Part shown: one piece after another, positions 43,906 to 55,948 of the stretch | Numbering within the stretch: position 1 is the stretch's first letter | Layout of the letters: each line of letters starts with the position of its first letter | Assembly: GCA_030278955.1 (NCBI GenBank) | Contig: JAOANR010000002.1 | Span: 19,888,057-19,952,056 of the forward strand | Direction of reading: 5' to 3' | From: Hygrophila difformis | Lineage: Eukaryota; Streptophyta; Magnoliopsida; Lamiales; Acanthaceae | Length of the DNA stretch: 64,000 nucleotides | The notes under the pieces: model-generated | What the model saw: the letters and a program-made list of their open reading frames with translations, nothing else | Database searches by the model: none | What the model was told of the DNA's origin: nothing | Made by a program: the position numbers and the translations under genes

Positions 43906-46582
43906 CTAAATATTTAAATCTATCATCCAAGGGTTTTACAAGATCCAAACTTCTCAAAATAATTCCAACAAGTATTTATAAGAAATAATAGTCCTATAAG
44001 TATATCAAGATGAAATTGCTAATCAAAGTCCTTGACTTATCTGGACTACTCAGATTCATACAGATGTATTGGCAAGAGGATCCACTGTAAATATTTCTAA
44101 ACACCCATGACTTCACTCAGGACTAATGAAATTCTGAAAATTGTTTAACTTCCTGCTCATAGCATATGATTAGGCTATCATAAGATCTATGACCCCCGAA
44201 AGTTAATTCTTCTAGATTTTCATCAATTCTTAAGACAAAAGATGATTTTTGAAACATCTTTCCTTTTTAAATGAAAGATACTGAATCTCCAACTGCAGAA
44301 CCAGTTTGTTCTTCATTACCCTGAGTAGATGACGGTTGAGCAAACTCATATCCATATCCAAATCTCAATGCTTATGACTGTAATGGTGAACAATTGATTA
44401 TGAATGACATGTTTATTTAAGGAAAGCTGAAATACTCAGCTCGATCTGGGAAATATCCAAAAATAATATAGATATAGATAGTAATATATGTATAAAGAAA
44501 CGATGAGGGTTCTAAATCCTCTAAGTAAAATGCTAGAGTGCCCCAAGAATATACATTAGGAGCTAGACAGAATGTAGAGAATTTCTTCTCGTAAAAAGTA
44601 TTTGAGAATTAATTCTGCAAAATATATGTCCAAAATAACTTGCAGTAATTATTTTGGGGTTTAAAACTATGGACATCCTAATTTTCCGCACGCTATATTT
44701 GAACAGCGTGGAGGGAGCTAATATTCATAGAATGTTCCTCAGATTCAAATATTACAGAGAATTAAACTCCTCGTGATAAGATTTCCGAGAACACGGCGAG
44801 GTTGTTCTATTCCCATTTATAGAATAGGTGATATACGTATATAGCGAGGAGAATCTTGGCTTCCTTAGGAAAAAGAGCCAATTCTGATGCTATCCCAGAA
44901 TGTATTTGAACAAAGCGAGGGTTCTGAAATAACATATTATGGAGTGAAAGTTTGTAGGTAGGTTCCTTGCGTCATTCCTAAAATGGATTAAAGCGAGAAT
45001 GAGTTTGTGCACGAAGGAAAATACTGGGTTTTGAATATTTTCAAAGATTCGTCTCGCGATATTTCCATGGGAACTAAAGCGAGGTTGATCTCTGAGCCTT
45101 AGCTAGGCTTGTGAATTCAGAACTTTAGTTCTTAAAGATTATCACGCTACGTTTAACACTGCGTTGGTCTTTAAGAACTTAGTGAGAAACATTTTACCCA
45201 ACTTTTATAATTGTTTTTAGAATCAAAATCGGATTACAACCAACTGCTGAAATCATACATTCAATAATTCTGCTAAAAACAGTATCAAACTTGGAAAATA
45301 TTGATTCTGAATTCTAAGTATTATGTGTTAGTGAACAATTATGATCCGGAAAACGATATTATGAACAAAGTTGAAGATGCGAATTATAAAATTCCTCAGA
45401 AATTCATAATTAAAAATCATATCACAGATTATATCATTTCTTCGCAGAATTTAAAGAAATTAAACAACAGTATCATATTAGGATTTCTAAACTTCAAGAT
45501 GTCTACGATTATCATAAACTGAGATCCTCCTGAATTCGGCCATCGTTGTTACCATTCAAAAATTAAGATTCCAAAATCGAATTGAAACACGATTTACCTC
45601 CATACATCAGAAATTATAATCAGAAAAAGAAATGAATACACCTGGAAATCTGAAATTCATCAGGAAGTTGTGAAATTGAATTGATGAATGTGAAGTAGCA
45701 AGATGAATCGATCGTCACTTGGAAAGGAAACGAAAATACTTTCTGATTGCATAATCCTTCTCTCCAAGATATTCTAATCTACTTCTACTAAAACAGAATT
45801 AAATCTAAACTACGAATTACAAAGAAAATCTGAAGAACAATTGTACAAAATCATAAAGACGAAATTCGAAATTACAGAGCTAAAAATAATCTAACCTACC
45901 TACTGAAAAACTGTAAACTGATCAGGAGAAAATGAAGTGAAAATCCGATGCCCTAGGCTAGCTCTGGGCATCTATTTATAGATTTTAGTAGCTAACTGCC
46001 TTTCAGCTCTTGGAAGTAACCGTCACTCCCGCTGCTTGTCTGACTTATTTGCCCGCATCACGCGTTGTCCTGTTCCCTTTTTTCGCCTCGCGCTTTGTGA
46101 AATTGCTTCTTTTTTTTTTTTTTTGTCAAAGCGAGAGCTTTTCCTTCTTCAGACTTCTTCTTCTCGCCATATTAGCTCGCATAGACTTTGTCTCTTGGCC
46201 TCTCGCGATATTACTTTGAATGCCGCGTAAACTTTTCCATTCTTGAGCGTTTTCTTCCTTAAGCTTATCCAAGTCAGGTTTCGCGCTCCTCGCAACATTC
46301 TTTTCCTTCGCTCGCGACATGGATTTTTGTCCATACTCTTTTCAAAGTATATTTCTTCTGACTTTTCTGCTGTATATTTCTTCCTCGCAGTATATTTCTT
46401 CTCTTTCCTACTGCCAAAGCGAGGCTCAGTTCTTTTGATAAAAACATCGCGAGAAATACTTCAATTTATTTTTAACAATTTCAAGCTATTTCCATGAATT
46501 TCAAATTCTTTTCTGAATCTTAGATTTTCTGATCTTATGAAATTATTCAAATCTTTTCATCTATTCTCAAGAGAAAATATGA
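43906..46582. other. Unidentified 2.7-kb block with dispersed GCGAG/CTCGC motifs
   Basis: Lies between the broken end of E3 and the env-like gene. No domain is recognisable in any ORF. GCGAG or CTCGC occurs more than a dozen times between 44795 and 46450 (AAAGCGAGG, CTCGCGATAT and similar), far above the surrounding frequency. A minus-strand TATA-like CTATAAATAGA is at 45971-45981. A transposon with subterminal motifs or an LTR with a promoter are both possible. I could not find terminal repeats. Confidence 0.35.
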
Positions 46583-48558
46583 TTAGAAATCATCATTACG
46601 ACACAAATTTGGACTAAAATGACAGTCATGAATGACTGTCATCAGTACCATGGAAAAAACATTCTTTGAAGGTATCACTCCTTCAGGGCCAGGAATGTCT
46701 GGAGTCTTCTTAGCAAGGGAGGCATAAAGCTTGAGGTCTAAGATTTGCTCCATTGGATCACTTTTGCTCCCAACAATCTTCATACTTTTCAGGTATCCAA
46801 TGATAAAGGCAGGGAAGAGAAGTTTGTTGTTGTACTTCCTCTTGATCTCTCCAGCGATGGCCATCATTTGATCTAACACTGAAGAAATTTGTTGATCGCT
46901 CGAGCTTTTAGTTCGAACACTTCACCACGAGCATAGCTTAACTCAAACCAAGCATTCTTCTTGTTCTGGACATCTTTGCTCAGGATTGCATAGAAATGCC
47001 TAACTAGCTGTCCTTTGTATACTTCGATCTCAATGGCCCAAAATAGTAGAGACCAATCCTCCAAGTACCTTAGCTATCCCATTTCTGTGAATCTTTCAAC
47101 CTCAAACTTGATTTTAGGATGAACTTTCATCTTTTCAAGAACATTGTTGTAGTATGTCTCAGAAGCATCATAATAGAACATGGTGTTCACAGCATTATCA
47201 ACATCAATGGTCTCTGGTTCTTCATCTTCAGATGATGGTTCTGCAATACTTCTCCTCTTTGAAGAAGTTGCCTTTGGTGACTTTCCTCGTCCAGAACGTG
47301 TTTTCTTCTTTAGTTCTGACAATTTTGGTGAACGCCTTGGTGGACTTGGCATGTTGACATCATCAGCAAGGGGTTCCTCCACTTCCATTTGATTCTGTTC
47401 ATCCTCAACTTCTTCATCCTTCTTAGACTCCTCATCAAATTCCTCCTTATCTACATCCTGGTCATCCTCATGCTCAGATTCTTTATCACTTTCAGTGTCC
47501 TTCGACCCAAGATCCTCGGACTTGTCCTCTTCAGGTTCTCTATCATGCTCCGCCTCGATTTGATCATGTTTTTTCAGTAATTGGTCCTGTCTTATCTGCG
47601 GACTCCTCATTATCATCATTGGATTCTTCTGGTTCATCAACCTTCTCAACAACAGTAGGTTCTGGTACTTTTGTTTGTACTGAACCTCTTTTCAACCTAG
47701 CATTCCACACTTTCTCCTCGGACTCCTCATTCTTAGCATCCAATCTCTCATCTTCACTGATAACAACCAGTGATTCCTCTCCAGAGCTACCTTCATCCTC
47801 CTCAGCAACATAGTCAGAATCTAACTCATCCTCGTCAACCGGTTTAGAGGGTAGTTCGGATGCCTTCGGTAGATTCTTCTGCACATCGGTAGGAGTGATT
47901 GGAACAGAAGTCTGTTGAGCTTTGGAAGCCTCAAAAGGTGGTGTCGTAGACTTTGACACAACCTTGGCAGTAGGTTTTTCAGCGGCATTCTTTGCAAGAG
48001 TATCCTTCTTTGGTGGCTTTTTCATGGATTTGAACACCTTGGGAGCTTTCTTTGAACAGACTTAGCAGCAACATTAGGAAGAGATGAAATTTGAACACCT
48101 TTACCTGAACCCAGAGATGGAAGAGATGCCAAAATTGTGTCCAATGGTTCTAGAGCCTTTGTTATTTCAGCTTCAAGTTGCATTCCAATGGTGGTTCTTT
48201 TCCGAGCCGTTGCTTTCTCTTTCGGTTTTGGAACTGCCACCACTTTCTCTTTCGCAGCAGTTGCTGCAGCAACTTCAGACCGTAGGTCTAAAAGATCACG
48301 AAGCATGATCTTTTTTTCTCCGGTAGATTTTCCTTTTATGCCTTTGTCTCCTACAGTGGATGGGGATGAAGGAGGAAATGGTAGGGGCACAATACTTGGG
48401 GTCTGCGAGATGGTATGTTATTCAACGGCTTTGTGAACTGTCTTCGCCCTTCCTTTTTGTAGTGGACTCCCTGGTGATATTTCTTTTCCTTTTCCTTTTG
48501 AAGGCGTGGGAGTAGGATCTCTAGACTTCGAACCTTGACTTCCGCATGTTCTCAGCAT
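46583..48558 (-). pseudogene. SIRE-type env-like / plant transposon-domain protein, broken
   Basis: Minus-strand coding from about ATG 48558 (MLRTCGSQGSKSRDPTPTPS) through several frames. First comes a basic Ser/Pro/Lys-rich region, then a long acidic Glu/Asp-rich stretch (about 47900-47400), then PPRRSPKLSELKKKTRSGRG, then a folded-looking domain: NVLEKMKVHPKIKFEVERF, LVRHFYAILSKDV, ELSYARGEVFELKARAIN. The FYA.L...V.....ARAIN pattern resembles the domain of the E2 antisense gene. Charged N-terminus plus this domain is typical of the extra ORF after pol in SIRE-like copia elements. The ORF changes frame at least four times and ends at a stop at 46583. Role unknown; 'env-like' rests on position only. 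Confidence 0.6.
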
Positions 48559-48769
48559 TGTTACTCTGTAATGAAACCAGAAAAGAGAGCAAATGTGCAC
48601 AAGGTGATTGAAGGAATGACAATTTTTGAGACAGAGAATGTGAGGAAGTAATAGAATGTATGAGAGATCAATTTGATTTTGAAGAGATATGAAGGACGGT
48701 TGGGAGGAAACTTCCCTTGGTTGAGATATGGAAGGAGTATTGTGGTTGCCAAAAACTGCAGTGATCACG

Positions 48770-49037
48770 TTTTTTAATTTTGGAAGCCAAATAAACGTTC
48801 CCGCCGACTGATGTGGATGCTTGCTGTCACTTCCGTGATGATGGCAGTCATGTCATAATTCAAATTCTATATATGAATAAACTTGGTAATTTCTCTTAAT
48901 GGAAAATCTGCAAAGAATATTCTTCACACAAAATATTAGTATAAAAAAGGAATTGTAAATAATATACATAAATATATATTAATTTAAGAAATATTGCAAA
49001 ATTTAAAACTTATTCCATAATTCTTGAGATCAAAATT
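48770..49037. other. Short AT-rich segment between env-like gene and Athila-like LTR
   Basis: No ORF or repeat recognised; probably copia sequence between pol and the env-like ORF. Confidence 0.4.
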
Positions 49038-50484
49038 TGGTAGCAATCGTCTTGCTACACAAATAAATAAATAGTTCCTATTCGAATAAAAATAAGATAG
49101 ATAATAGAGAGTAGGGTCGTCTCCTCAGGGATTGAATAGAAATATTAAACTTTGATTACTCGCGATCTAAAAAGGGGGGTTTTGGATTTAAACTAATGCT
49201 ATTAGAAATAAAATAAAATAAAGAGGATGAATAAAATATTAAACATGAAATAGAAAAGTGATGAAATCAAATAATAAAAAGTACCTAGCTTAGGACTTGA
49301 ACTTACTAGAGTGGAATTAGATTTATGTTGATCATTGATAATTATTCCCTTGTTTTACTAAATAAATTAGTTATAATCATTCAGCAACCGCCTAGTGACC
49401 AACTTTTTCTTACTTAGTCGGTGAACAAGGCACGACTGTTATTCACTTCCCTAACCGGATTAAGAACCTAGGTATGACCATAGATTTACTTATCCAATTG
49501 CATTAAGTTCTAGAAAAGCCTAATTCAATATGATAATTCTACCTATGCGGTGACGTCTCTATTGATTCCATGATTCCCTAGAGTTTTATCGCTTAGTTGT
49601 TACTCAATAGATTAAAGTGCAATTACACGGACACCAATCTAATTATAATGATTTAACTCCTAAATCAATTAATTATGGGGCCCTTCAAAATCAATCAACA
49701 AAATAATTAATTGCGTAAACACAGAAATCATGAAAATACGTAATAATCCAAGGAAAATAAAACATTCAAAGCATAGCGAATCTCAAAACGATAATCCAAT
49801 CCCAACACGGGGTCCAATCCTAAGCTAGATAAAGAAAACTATTCACTAAACATTAAAGCAAAAAGCAAAATAAAAATCATGTTCCAAACACTAGGATGAA
49901 CAGAGGAATAGAAGAAGAATCTGCAATTCGAAGCTCTCCAGCACTTTAATATCACATGCCAAGGTTTCGAACTCTTCCAACCTGCAGCCAGGAAGTAATT
50001 TTATATCTACAAGAGCAACATTTTTCGTCCATAAACAACTAGCAGGAAAGGAGAAAGAAAATCACCACCACAAAGTCATCTTTCCATCTTTATAGAATTA
50101 TTTCCTTCTTTATAAATTTATGTCATTCCTTCAGAATAGAGATCAACACCCAAAAAGCACTTTCGTTGTTCAAATATCTCATGGATTCAGCTTCCAAATT
50201 GCTGAAAATTAACCTCCAAGTCACATGGACACATCAACAACCCAGCTGGAAACATGTCAGCAACTTCTTCGCACAGGAGCTCAGAACGCAGCCCTTGTAC
50301 GTGGGCCTACTACCTGCTACTTCTTCATTTTTTTCACCAATTTAATGTCTTTTAAGCAAAGTTCATATTTCAAGCATTTTTGCACCTGAGACGCACAAAA
50401 CTCTAATAAGATACCAAAATAGATCATTCATCAACGAAACTATGTAGAAACATACAAAATAGATGTGCGAAATGATGAATATCA
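49038..50484 (-). repeat. Athila-like 3' LTR
   Basis: 1447 bp; in element orientation it starts TGATATTCATCATTTCG after the purine tract and ends GACGATTGCTACCA. Similar throughout to 54571-55948, with scattered differences. Confidence 0.8.
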
Positions 50485-52485
50485 ATCCCCCCACACCTAA
50501 TTCTTGCTTGCCCTCAAGCATACATTCAAGCCAAAATAATGGTATCTCAAGCTCAAGTCAGTCCTAACAATGCCAAAAACTCAACCAAACAACAATTATG
50601 CCAAGCCTCTACTCTCACCGGATGGGGAAATATTTTAAAGTGTGCCCTCACTCTCAAGTGTATATGTTAAGTGTTTTCACTCAAAGCACATGTAAGAAGA
50701 ACAAATTCCATAAATTTCCACATCAATCAAATCAAACCACTATCACAAAGTAGCAACTAGCAATCAAAGGGTCTTTATTCAAGGATATAACGGGGGTCAT
50801 GGTTGGGGTAGGAAAAAGGATACAAGGGCTAAGGAATCGAGGACCAACTCAAAGAAACTTGTACATCATAAAACCGAGTGATCATCAATAAATTTCTCAA
50901 ATATCCATGAAGCATCAGAACAAATGATACAAACAAAACCAACACTCGAGAGTTCACTACCCCTCTCTCTTTCTTTTTTTCTTTTCTTTTTTTTTTCCCG
51001 TGGCTTTCAATATCTAGGTTTCACATTTTATTAGAGGAACTCTAATATATGACATTGCAGACGGAATTTCAACTCCTTCCTCTTGACCCTGAGGTCAGAG
51101 GAACAACTGTGCCAGCTATCTATCCACAATTTTTTCCTTTTTTTTAGAGAAGAGAGGCAGAATTCAAATTAAACTCAAACAAATAAGCTGCTTCTTGAAG
51201 AATAACAGCTCTAACAGCAACATCTCATCAATGCAGCGCTAATGATAAACAAGTTCAAGAGTTAATCTTCAATTCCGTCTTCAAGCAGATACGTTTTAAG
51301 AGAAAATAAAGGTTAACGGTAAGGGATTAGTGTTTAACAAAGAAAAGGGATTATAAGGCTCAGAAGGGTTCACTAGTTGGAAAAAATATGGGTAGGCAAG
51401 TGTAATAGGCCATGGGTTCATTCCTAGTGCCCTAATCATTTTGCTAGCATACCACAATATGAAGGGTTCACATGCATTTTAGTGCAAATTCAGGAATGAT
51501 ACGATTCTCATGTTCCCACATCAAGAAAAATGAGCATGTAGTGATTGGGAAAATGAATGCTGAATAAGGCTCAAATCTCACATTTGGGACCATAGTAGGC
51601 AAGCAAGGCATAATCATCATCTAATGAAGCCGATAACAAAACCTAGGACATCCTAGAGGCAATTGATAACGCAAAAATTTGGCAAGAATGTATACGGAGG
51701 CAATTAAGAATTTAAGTGCATAAGATTTCAACTCATCCCCCCACACTTAAACAAAGCAATGTCCTCATTGCAAAAAAAAATGAAAAACACATGAAACAAT
51801 GAAAGAAAAGCACAATGAATAGTAGAAAGAGAGGGAGAACTTCCTGATTAAGTGGGCTGAGCACCAACAACCATGAATTTGTGTCTTGAATGTTCTTTCA
51901 TCAAGCTGTGTTGGGGTTTTCCATTGCAAAACCAGTTGCTGACTTCACTGTACAGGTCGTATGCCCACGCACAAAGCTTTCTATAAAATCTGTCCAGGTC
52001 TGCTTTCTATCCTTCTTCTTCCCTATAATCAATTACAATGAGTGAGTGGACATGAAAACTGAAATATCATAAACTAAGAAAAAATAAAATAAAGATAAAA
52101 CTTTAAATGCTTGGCTTGCCTCCCAAGAAGCGCCTTTATTTAACATCTTTGGCTAGACACACTATGGCTCAAAGATCATTTAATGCAATCCACCAAAGCA
52201 ACAAACTCCTCCTTTTGAACACCAAATCCTACAATGTAGGGCTTAAGTCGAGGTTTATTAGCCTTGGATTTGCTTTCCATCTTCTTATGCTTCCTAGCCA
52301 CATTTTCATACAAAATACATATTTTATCCATTGAAGCTCGAATCCATTTTTCTTCCTTGGCAAGTGGAAGAGGGACATCAAAGATCAAAAGTATCCCGCA
52401 TGCTATTATCAAGAACACCCACTCTATATAAAGCATCACATTCCATGAGATATTTCTCATCATTAAATATATTAATTTTCACTTC
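50485..52485 (-). other. Athila-like element interior without pol
   Basis: Non-coding as far as I can see. RT, RNase H and integrase would be expected here but no motif is present. Two purine tracts (minus GTGTGGGGGGAT near 50485-50497 and AAGTGTGGGGGGATGAG near 51735-51749) suggest an internal rearrangement. A degenerate coding-like stretch at 52176-52463 (KKMESKSKANKPRLKPYIVG) may be the end of the protease region. Confidence 0.5.
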
Positions 52486-52956
52486 TTACCCATCAAATGC
52501 CATAAAAAGTGTACCATCCTTAACATCAAATTTAGTTTCAGTAGTGCATATGAAAGGTCTTCCAAGTAAGACAGATGAGGGATTTGGAGAGTTATCATCA
52601 TGCATATCAAGCACATAAAAATCAACAGGAAAAATCAATCCATTCACTTGAACTAGGACATCTTCTATCACACCTTCGGGATAAGCATTTGTCCTATGAG
52701 CTAATTGAATTATAATCCCCGTCTCTTTCAAGTGACCAATATTCAAATTTTTGAACACAGATAAATGCATAAAATTAATTACAGCACCAAGATCCAGTAT
52801 AGCCTTTTTAATTTCCAACTTCCCAATTTTACAAGGAATTAAAAACATACCTGGGTCACCACACTTGGGTGGTAACTTACGTTGAAGCACTGCAGACACT
52901 GCCTCTCCAGCAATTATTTTCTCATCACCACGTAATTTTTTCTTCTTTGTGCACAA
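52486..52956 (-). pseudogene. Athila-like retroviral-type aspartic protease
   Basis: A 156-codon open frame on the minus strand: ISSUE-free protease core with PPKCGDPGMFLIPCKIGK, then the active-site loop ILDLGAVINFM (DLGA in place of DTGA/DSGA, as usual for Athila-like elements), SVFKNLNIG, VQVNGLIFPVDFYVLDM, and the conserved ILLGRPF-like VLLGRPFICT before the C-terminal part. It would mature the Gag polyprotein. It follows gag in a different frame with stops between, and the RT that should follow is missing. Confidence 0.8.
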
Positions 52957-53078
52957 CTCTTTGAGAAATTTCGCATAGCGTGGGACTTGCTAGATGGCGT
53001 CCAAGAGGGGAATGTTCAACTCAACTTTTTTAAAAATTTCCATTATCTCTTTTTGCTTGTCACTCTTTTGAGGTTCCA

Positions 53079-54424
53079 TCAACCTGTTAGGAAAAGGAGC
53101 ATGATAAATATATGATGGAATGTTTTTCTTATTAAATTTATTCTAGGAAGAAAGTTTCTCATCCTTTTCAATTTTTTCTCAATGGCCTTCTCATCTCTTT
53201 CCTTGGGCAACAAAGCTGTTGGGCCTTCCAATTCACGGCACAACCTCATTGAACTTACATTGCGTGTCTCAGGTAGAGCAGGGAATTTTCCTTTCTCACG
53301 TTCTCTTTTCTCATGCATCTCCCTTGTCAGCTGGGCCATTTGATCTTCAAGATTTTTTATGCTTCTCCGTGTTTCCTGTTGAAATTGCAAAACATTAGAA
53401 GCCATGGTCTTTATAATATCATGACGTGATACATCTGAATAGTCTTGAGGTGCTGCTCGACTTTGTTGTTGGCTAGCAGGAGAGAAAATATTTGCTGCGG
53501 AATTTCCATAATGCAAGTTAGGATGCTCGTGCCACCCAGGATTGTAAGAATTTGTTGGATTATACTCCCTTCGTGGCACAAACCCAGCTGCATGAACATC
53601 CACTTCCTGGTGCAATGCAGGGCAAGCATCCGTGGGATGACCCATGTTACAACAAATTCCACATGCCTTCACTGGAGCTTTCCCAAATCTTATAGCCAAT
53701 TGTCAAACAAAACTAGTTAATTCAGAAAGGTTGAATAGAAGGACAATATACCTCAGAAACTTCTTTAACTAGATTGTTTTCACGGCTCCCAAATTGTTGG
53801 GTGTATTCAGCCAAGGTTTGAATAAATTCCCATTTATCAGCTGGAGTTTTCTTCATCAATGCTCCTCCACATGCGAAATTCATAAGCCTCCGTTCTATAC
53901 AAGTAAGACCATCATAAAAATATTTAATTAGTAAAGATTGAGGAATTTGATGATAGGGACACTTAGTAATTAATTTATTGAATCGTTCCCAACATTCATA
54001 AAGAGATTCTCCCCGAGCTTGTGTGATCCGACAAATTTCCTTGCGCAAAAGGGATGCTCTAGAGGCTGGAAAGTGTTTTTAAAGAAACTTTTTATACAAA
54101 TCAGCCCATGTCCTAATACTCCCAGCAGGCAGGTGATAGAGCCACTCTTTAGCAACATCGCGTAGGGAAAATGGGAAGGCTCGTACTCTGAGTTGGTCGT
54201 CTGTGATACTTGGGGGTTTCATACTTGAGCACACTACATGAAATTCTTGTAAGTGCTTGTGTGGCTCCTCACCTGAAAGACCATGAAAAATAGGAAGTAA
54301 GTGAATTAGCCCAGATTCCAGTAGAATGGGTATTCTCAGGTAAAGCAGGGAAAGTGATGCATAAAGGTTGTTGCGCCAAGTTAGGAGCAGCCAACTCCTG
54401 GAGAGTGTGTTGTTCAACTGCCAT
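53079..54424 (-). pseudogene. gag: Athila-like gag, broken
   Basis: The probable start is ATG 54424 (MAVEQHTLQELAAPNL). Capsid core: PHKHLQEFHVVCSSMKPPSI, RAFPFSLRDVAKEWLYHLPA, TWADLYKKFL, then RKEICRITQARGESLYECWE and RFNKLITKCPYH. The C-terminal part has a single zinc knuckle, CGICCNMGHPTDAC, and a coiled coil (RRSIKNLEDQMAQLTREMHE). The order and the motif FPFSLRD.AK.WL..LP.GSI.TW identify Athila-type gypsy gag. It is split over at least three frames (breaks near 54320, 54075 and 53710), so no full-length Gag can be made. Protease follows downstream. Confidence 0.85.
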
Positions 54425-54543
54425 CAATTCTTGAATAGATTAATTATCCTATATAACAAGAACCAGGCAGAAAACAAGAACAAAAAAATAGTAAATAATA
54501 ATATTAATAATAGAAGCTAACCAAAAGAAAAATAATTCTATTG

Positions 54544-54565
54544 CCAATCCCCGGCAATGGCGCCA
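54544..54565 (-). other. Primer-binding site, Asp-tRNA-like
   Basis: Minus strand TGGCGCCATTGCCGGGGATT, a few bases inside the right LTR; this type of site is typical for Athila/Tat-related elements. Confidence 0.75.
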
Positions 54566-54570
54566 AAATT

Positions 54571-55948
54571 TGGTAGCAGCCGTCTTGCTACACAAATAAA
54601 TAAATAATTCCTACTCGAATAAAAATAAGATAGATAGTAGAGAGTAGGGTCGTCTCCTCAGGGATTGGATAGAAATATTAAACTTTAATTAGTTGCAATA
54701 TAAAAAGAGGGGTTTTGGATTTAAACTAATGCTACTAAAAATAAAATAAAGAGGATGAATAAAGTATTAAACAAGAAATAGAAAAGTGATGAAATCAAAT
54801 AATGAAAAGTACCTAGCTTAGGCATTTGAACTTACCGAAGTGGAATTGGATCTATGTTGATCATTGATAATAATTCCCTTGTTTTTCTAAATAAATTAGT
54901 TATAGTCATTCAGCAACCGCCTAGTGACCAATTTTTTTCTTACTTAGTCGGTGTACAAGGCACGACCGTTAGTCACTTCCCTAACCGGATTAAGAACCTA
55001 GGTACAACCATAGATTTACTTATCTAATTGCATTAAGTTCTAGAAAAGCCTAATTCAATAGGACGATTCTACCTACGCGGTGATGTCTCTATTGATTCCA
55101 TGATTCTCTAGAGTTTTGTTGTCTAGTTGTTACTCAACTAGATTAAATTGCAATTACACGGACACCAATCTAATTATAACGATTTAACTCCTAAATCAAT
55201 TAATTATGGGACCCTTCACAATCAATCAACAAAGTAATTAATGGCATGCAAACATAATCATGAAAATACGTAATAATCAAAGGAAAATAAAATATTCAAA
55301 ACATAGAGAATCTCACAACGATAATCCAATCCCAACACGGGGTCCAATCCTAAGCTAGATAAAGAAAAGTATTCACTAAACATAAATGCAAAAAGCAAAA
55401 TAAAAATCATGTTCCGAACACTATGATGAGCAGAGGAATAGAAGAAGAATCTGCAATCCGAAGCTCTCCAGCACATTAATATTCCATGCCAAGGTTTCGA
55501 ACTCTTCCAACCAGCAGCTAGGAAATAATTTTATATCTACAAGAGCACCAATTTTCGTCCATAAACAGCTAGCAGGAAGGGAGAAAGAAAATCACCACCA
55601 CAAAGTCATTTTTCCATCTTTATAGACTTATTTCCTTCTTTATAAATTTATGTCCTTCCTTGAGAATAGAGATCAAACCTAAAAAGCACTTTCCTTGTTC
55701 AAATATCTCATGGATTCAGCTTCCAAATTGCTGAAAATTAACCTCCAAGTCACATGGACACATCAACAACCCAGCTGGAAACATGTCAGCAACTTCTTCG
55801 CACAACAGCTCAGACCACAGCCCTTGTGCGTGGGCATACTACCTGCTACTTCATTTTTGTCACATTTAATGTCTTTCAAGCAAAATTCATATTTCAAGCA
55901 TTTTTTACCTGAGACGCACAAAACTCCAATAAGATACCAAAATAGATA
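54571..55948 (-). repeat. Athila-like 5' LTR
   Basis: About 1.38 kb, co-linear with 49038-50484. Its outer end lacks about 45 bp present in the other copy (after CCAAAATAGAT). It joins copia sequence, which is visible as the decayed end of RNase H. Confidence 0.78.

Larger units (their letters stand above)
49038..55948 (-). mobile_element. Athila-like Ty3/gypsy element, gag-protease only, inserted in copia pol
   Basis: Two co-oriented LTR-like repeats of about 1.4 kb (49038-50484 and 54571-about 55948) enclose about 4.1 kb. Next to the right LTR is TGGCGCCATTGCCGGGGATTGG on the minus strand, an Asp-tRNA-like primer site. Next to the left LTR is the purine tract GTGTGGGGGGAT. The element reads leftwards with gag and protease; RT, RNase H and integrase are absent, so it is non-autonomous. 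It sits at the end of the copia RNase H sequence. No clear target duplication was found; the right border is uncertain by about 15 bp. Confidence 0.82.

Noticed and set aside
46583..48558. Calling the post-pol copia ORF a true viral envelope gene
   Set aside because: No signal peptide, fusion peptide or transmembrane pattern is evident; it is env-like by position only and closer to a plant transposon domain.
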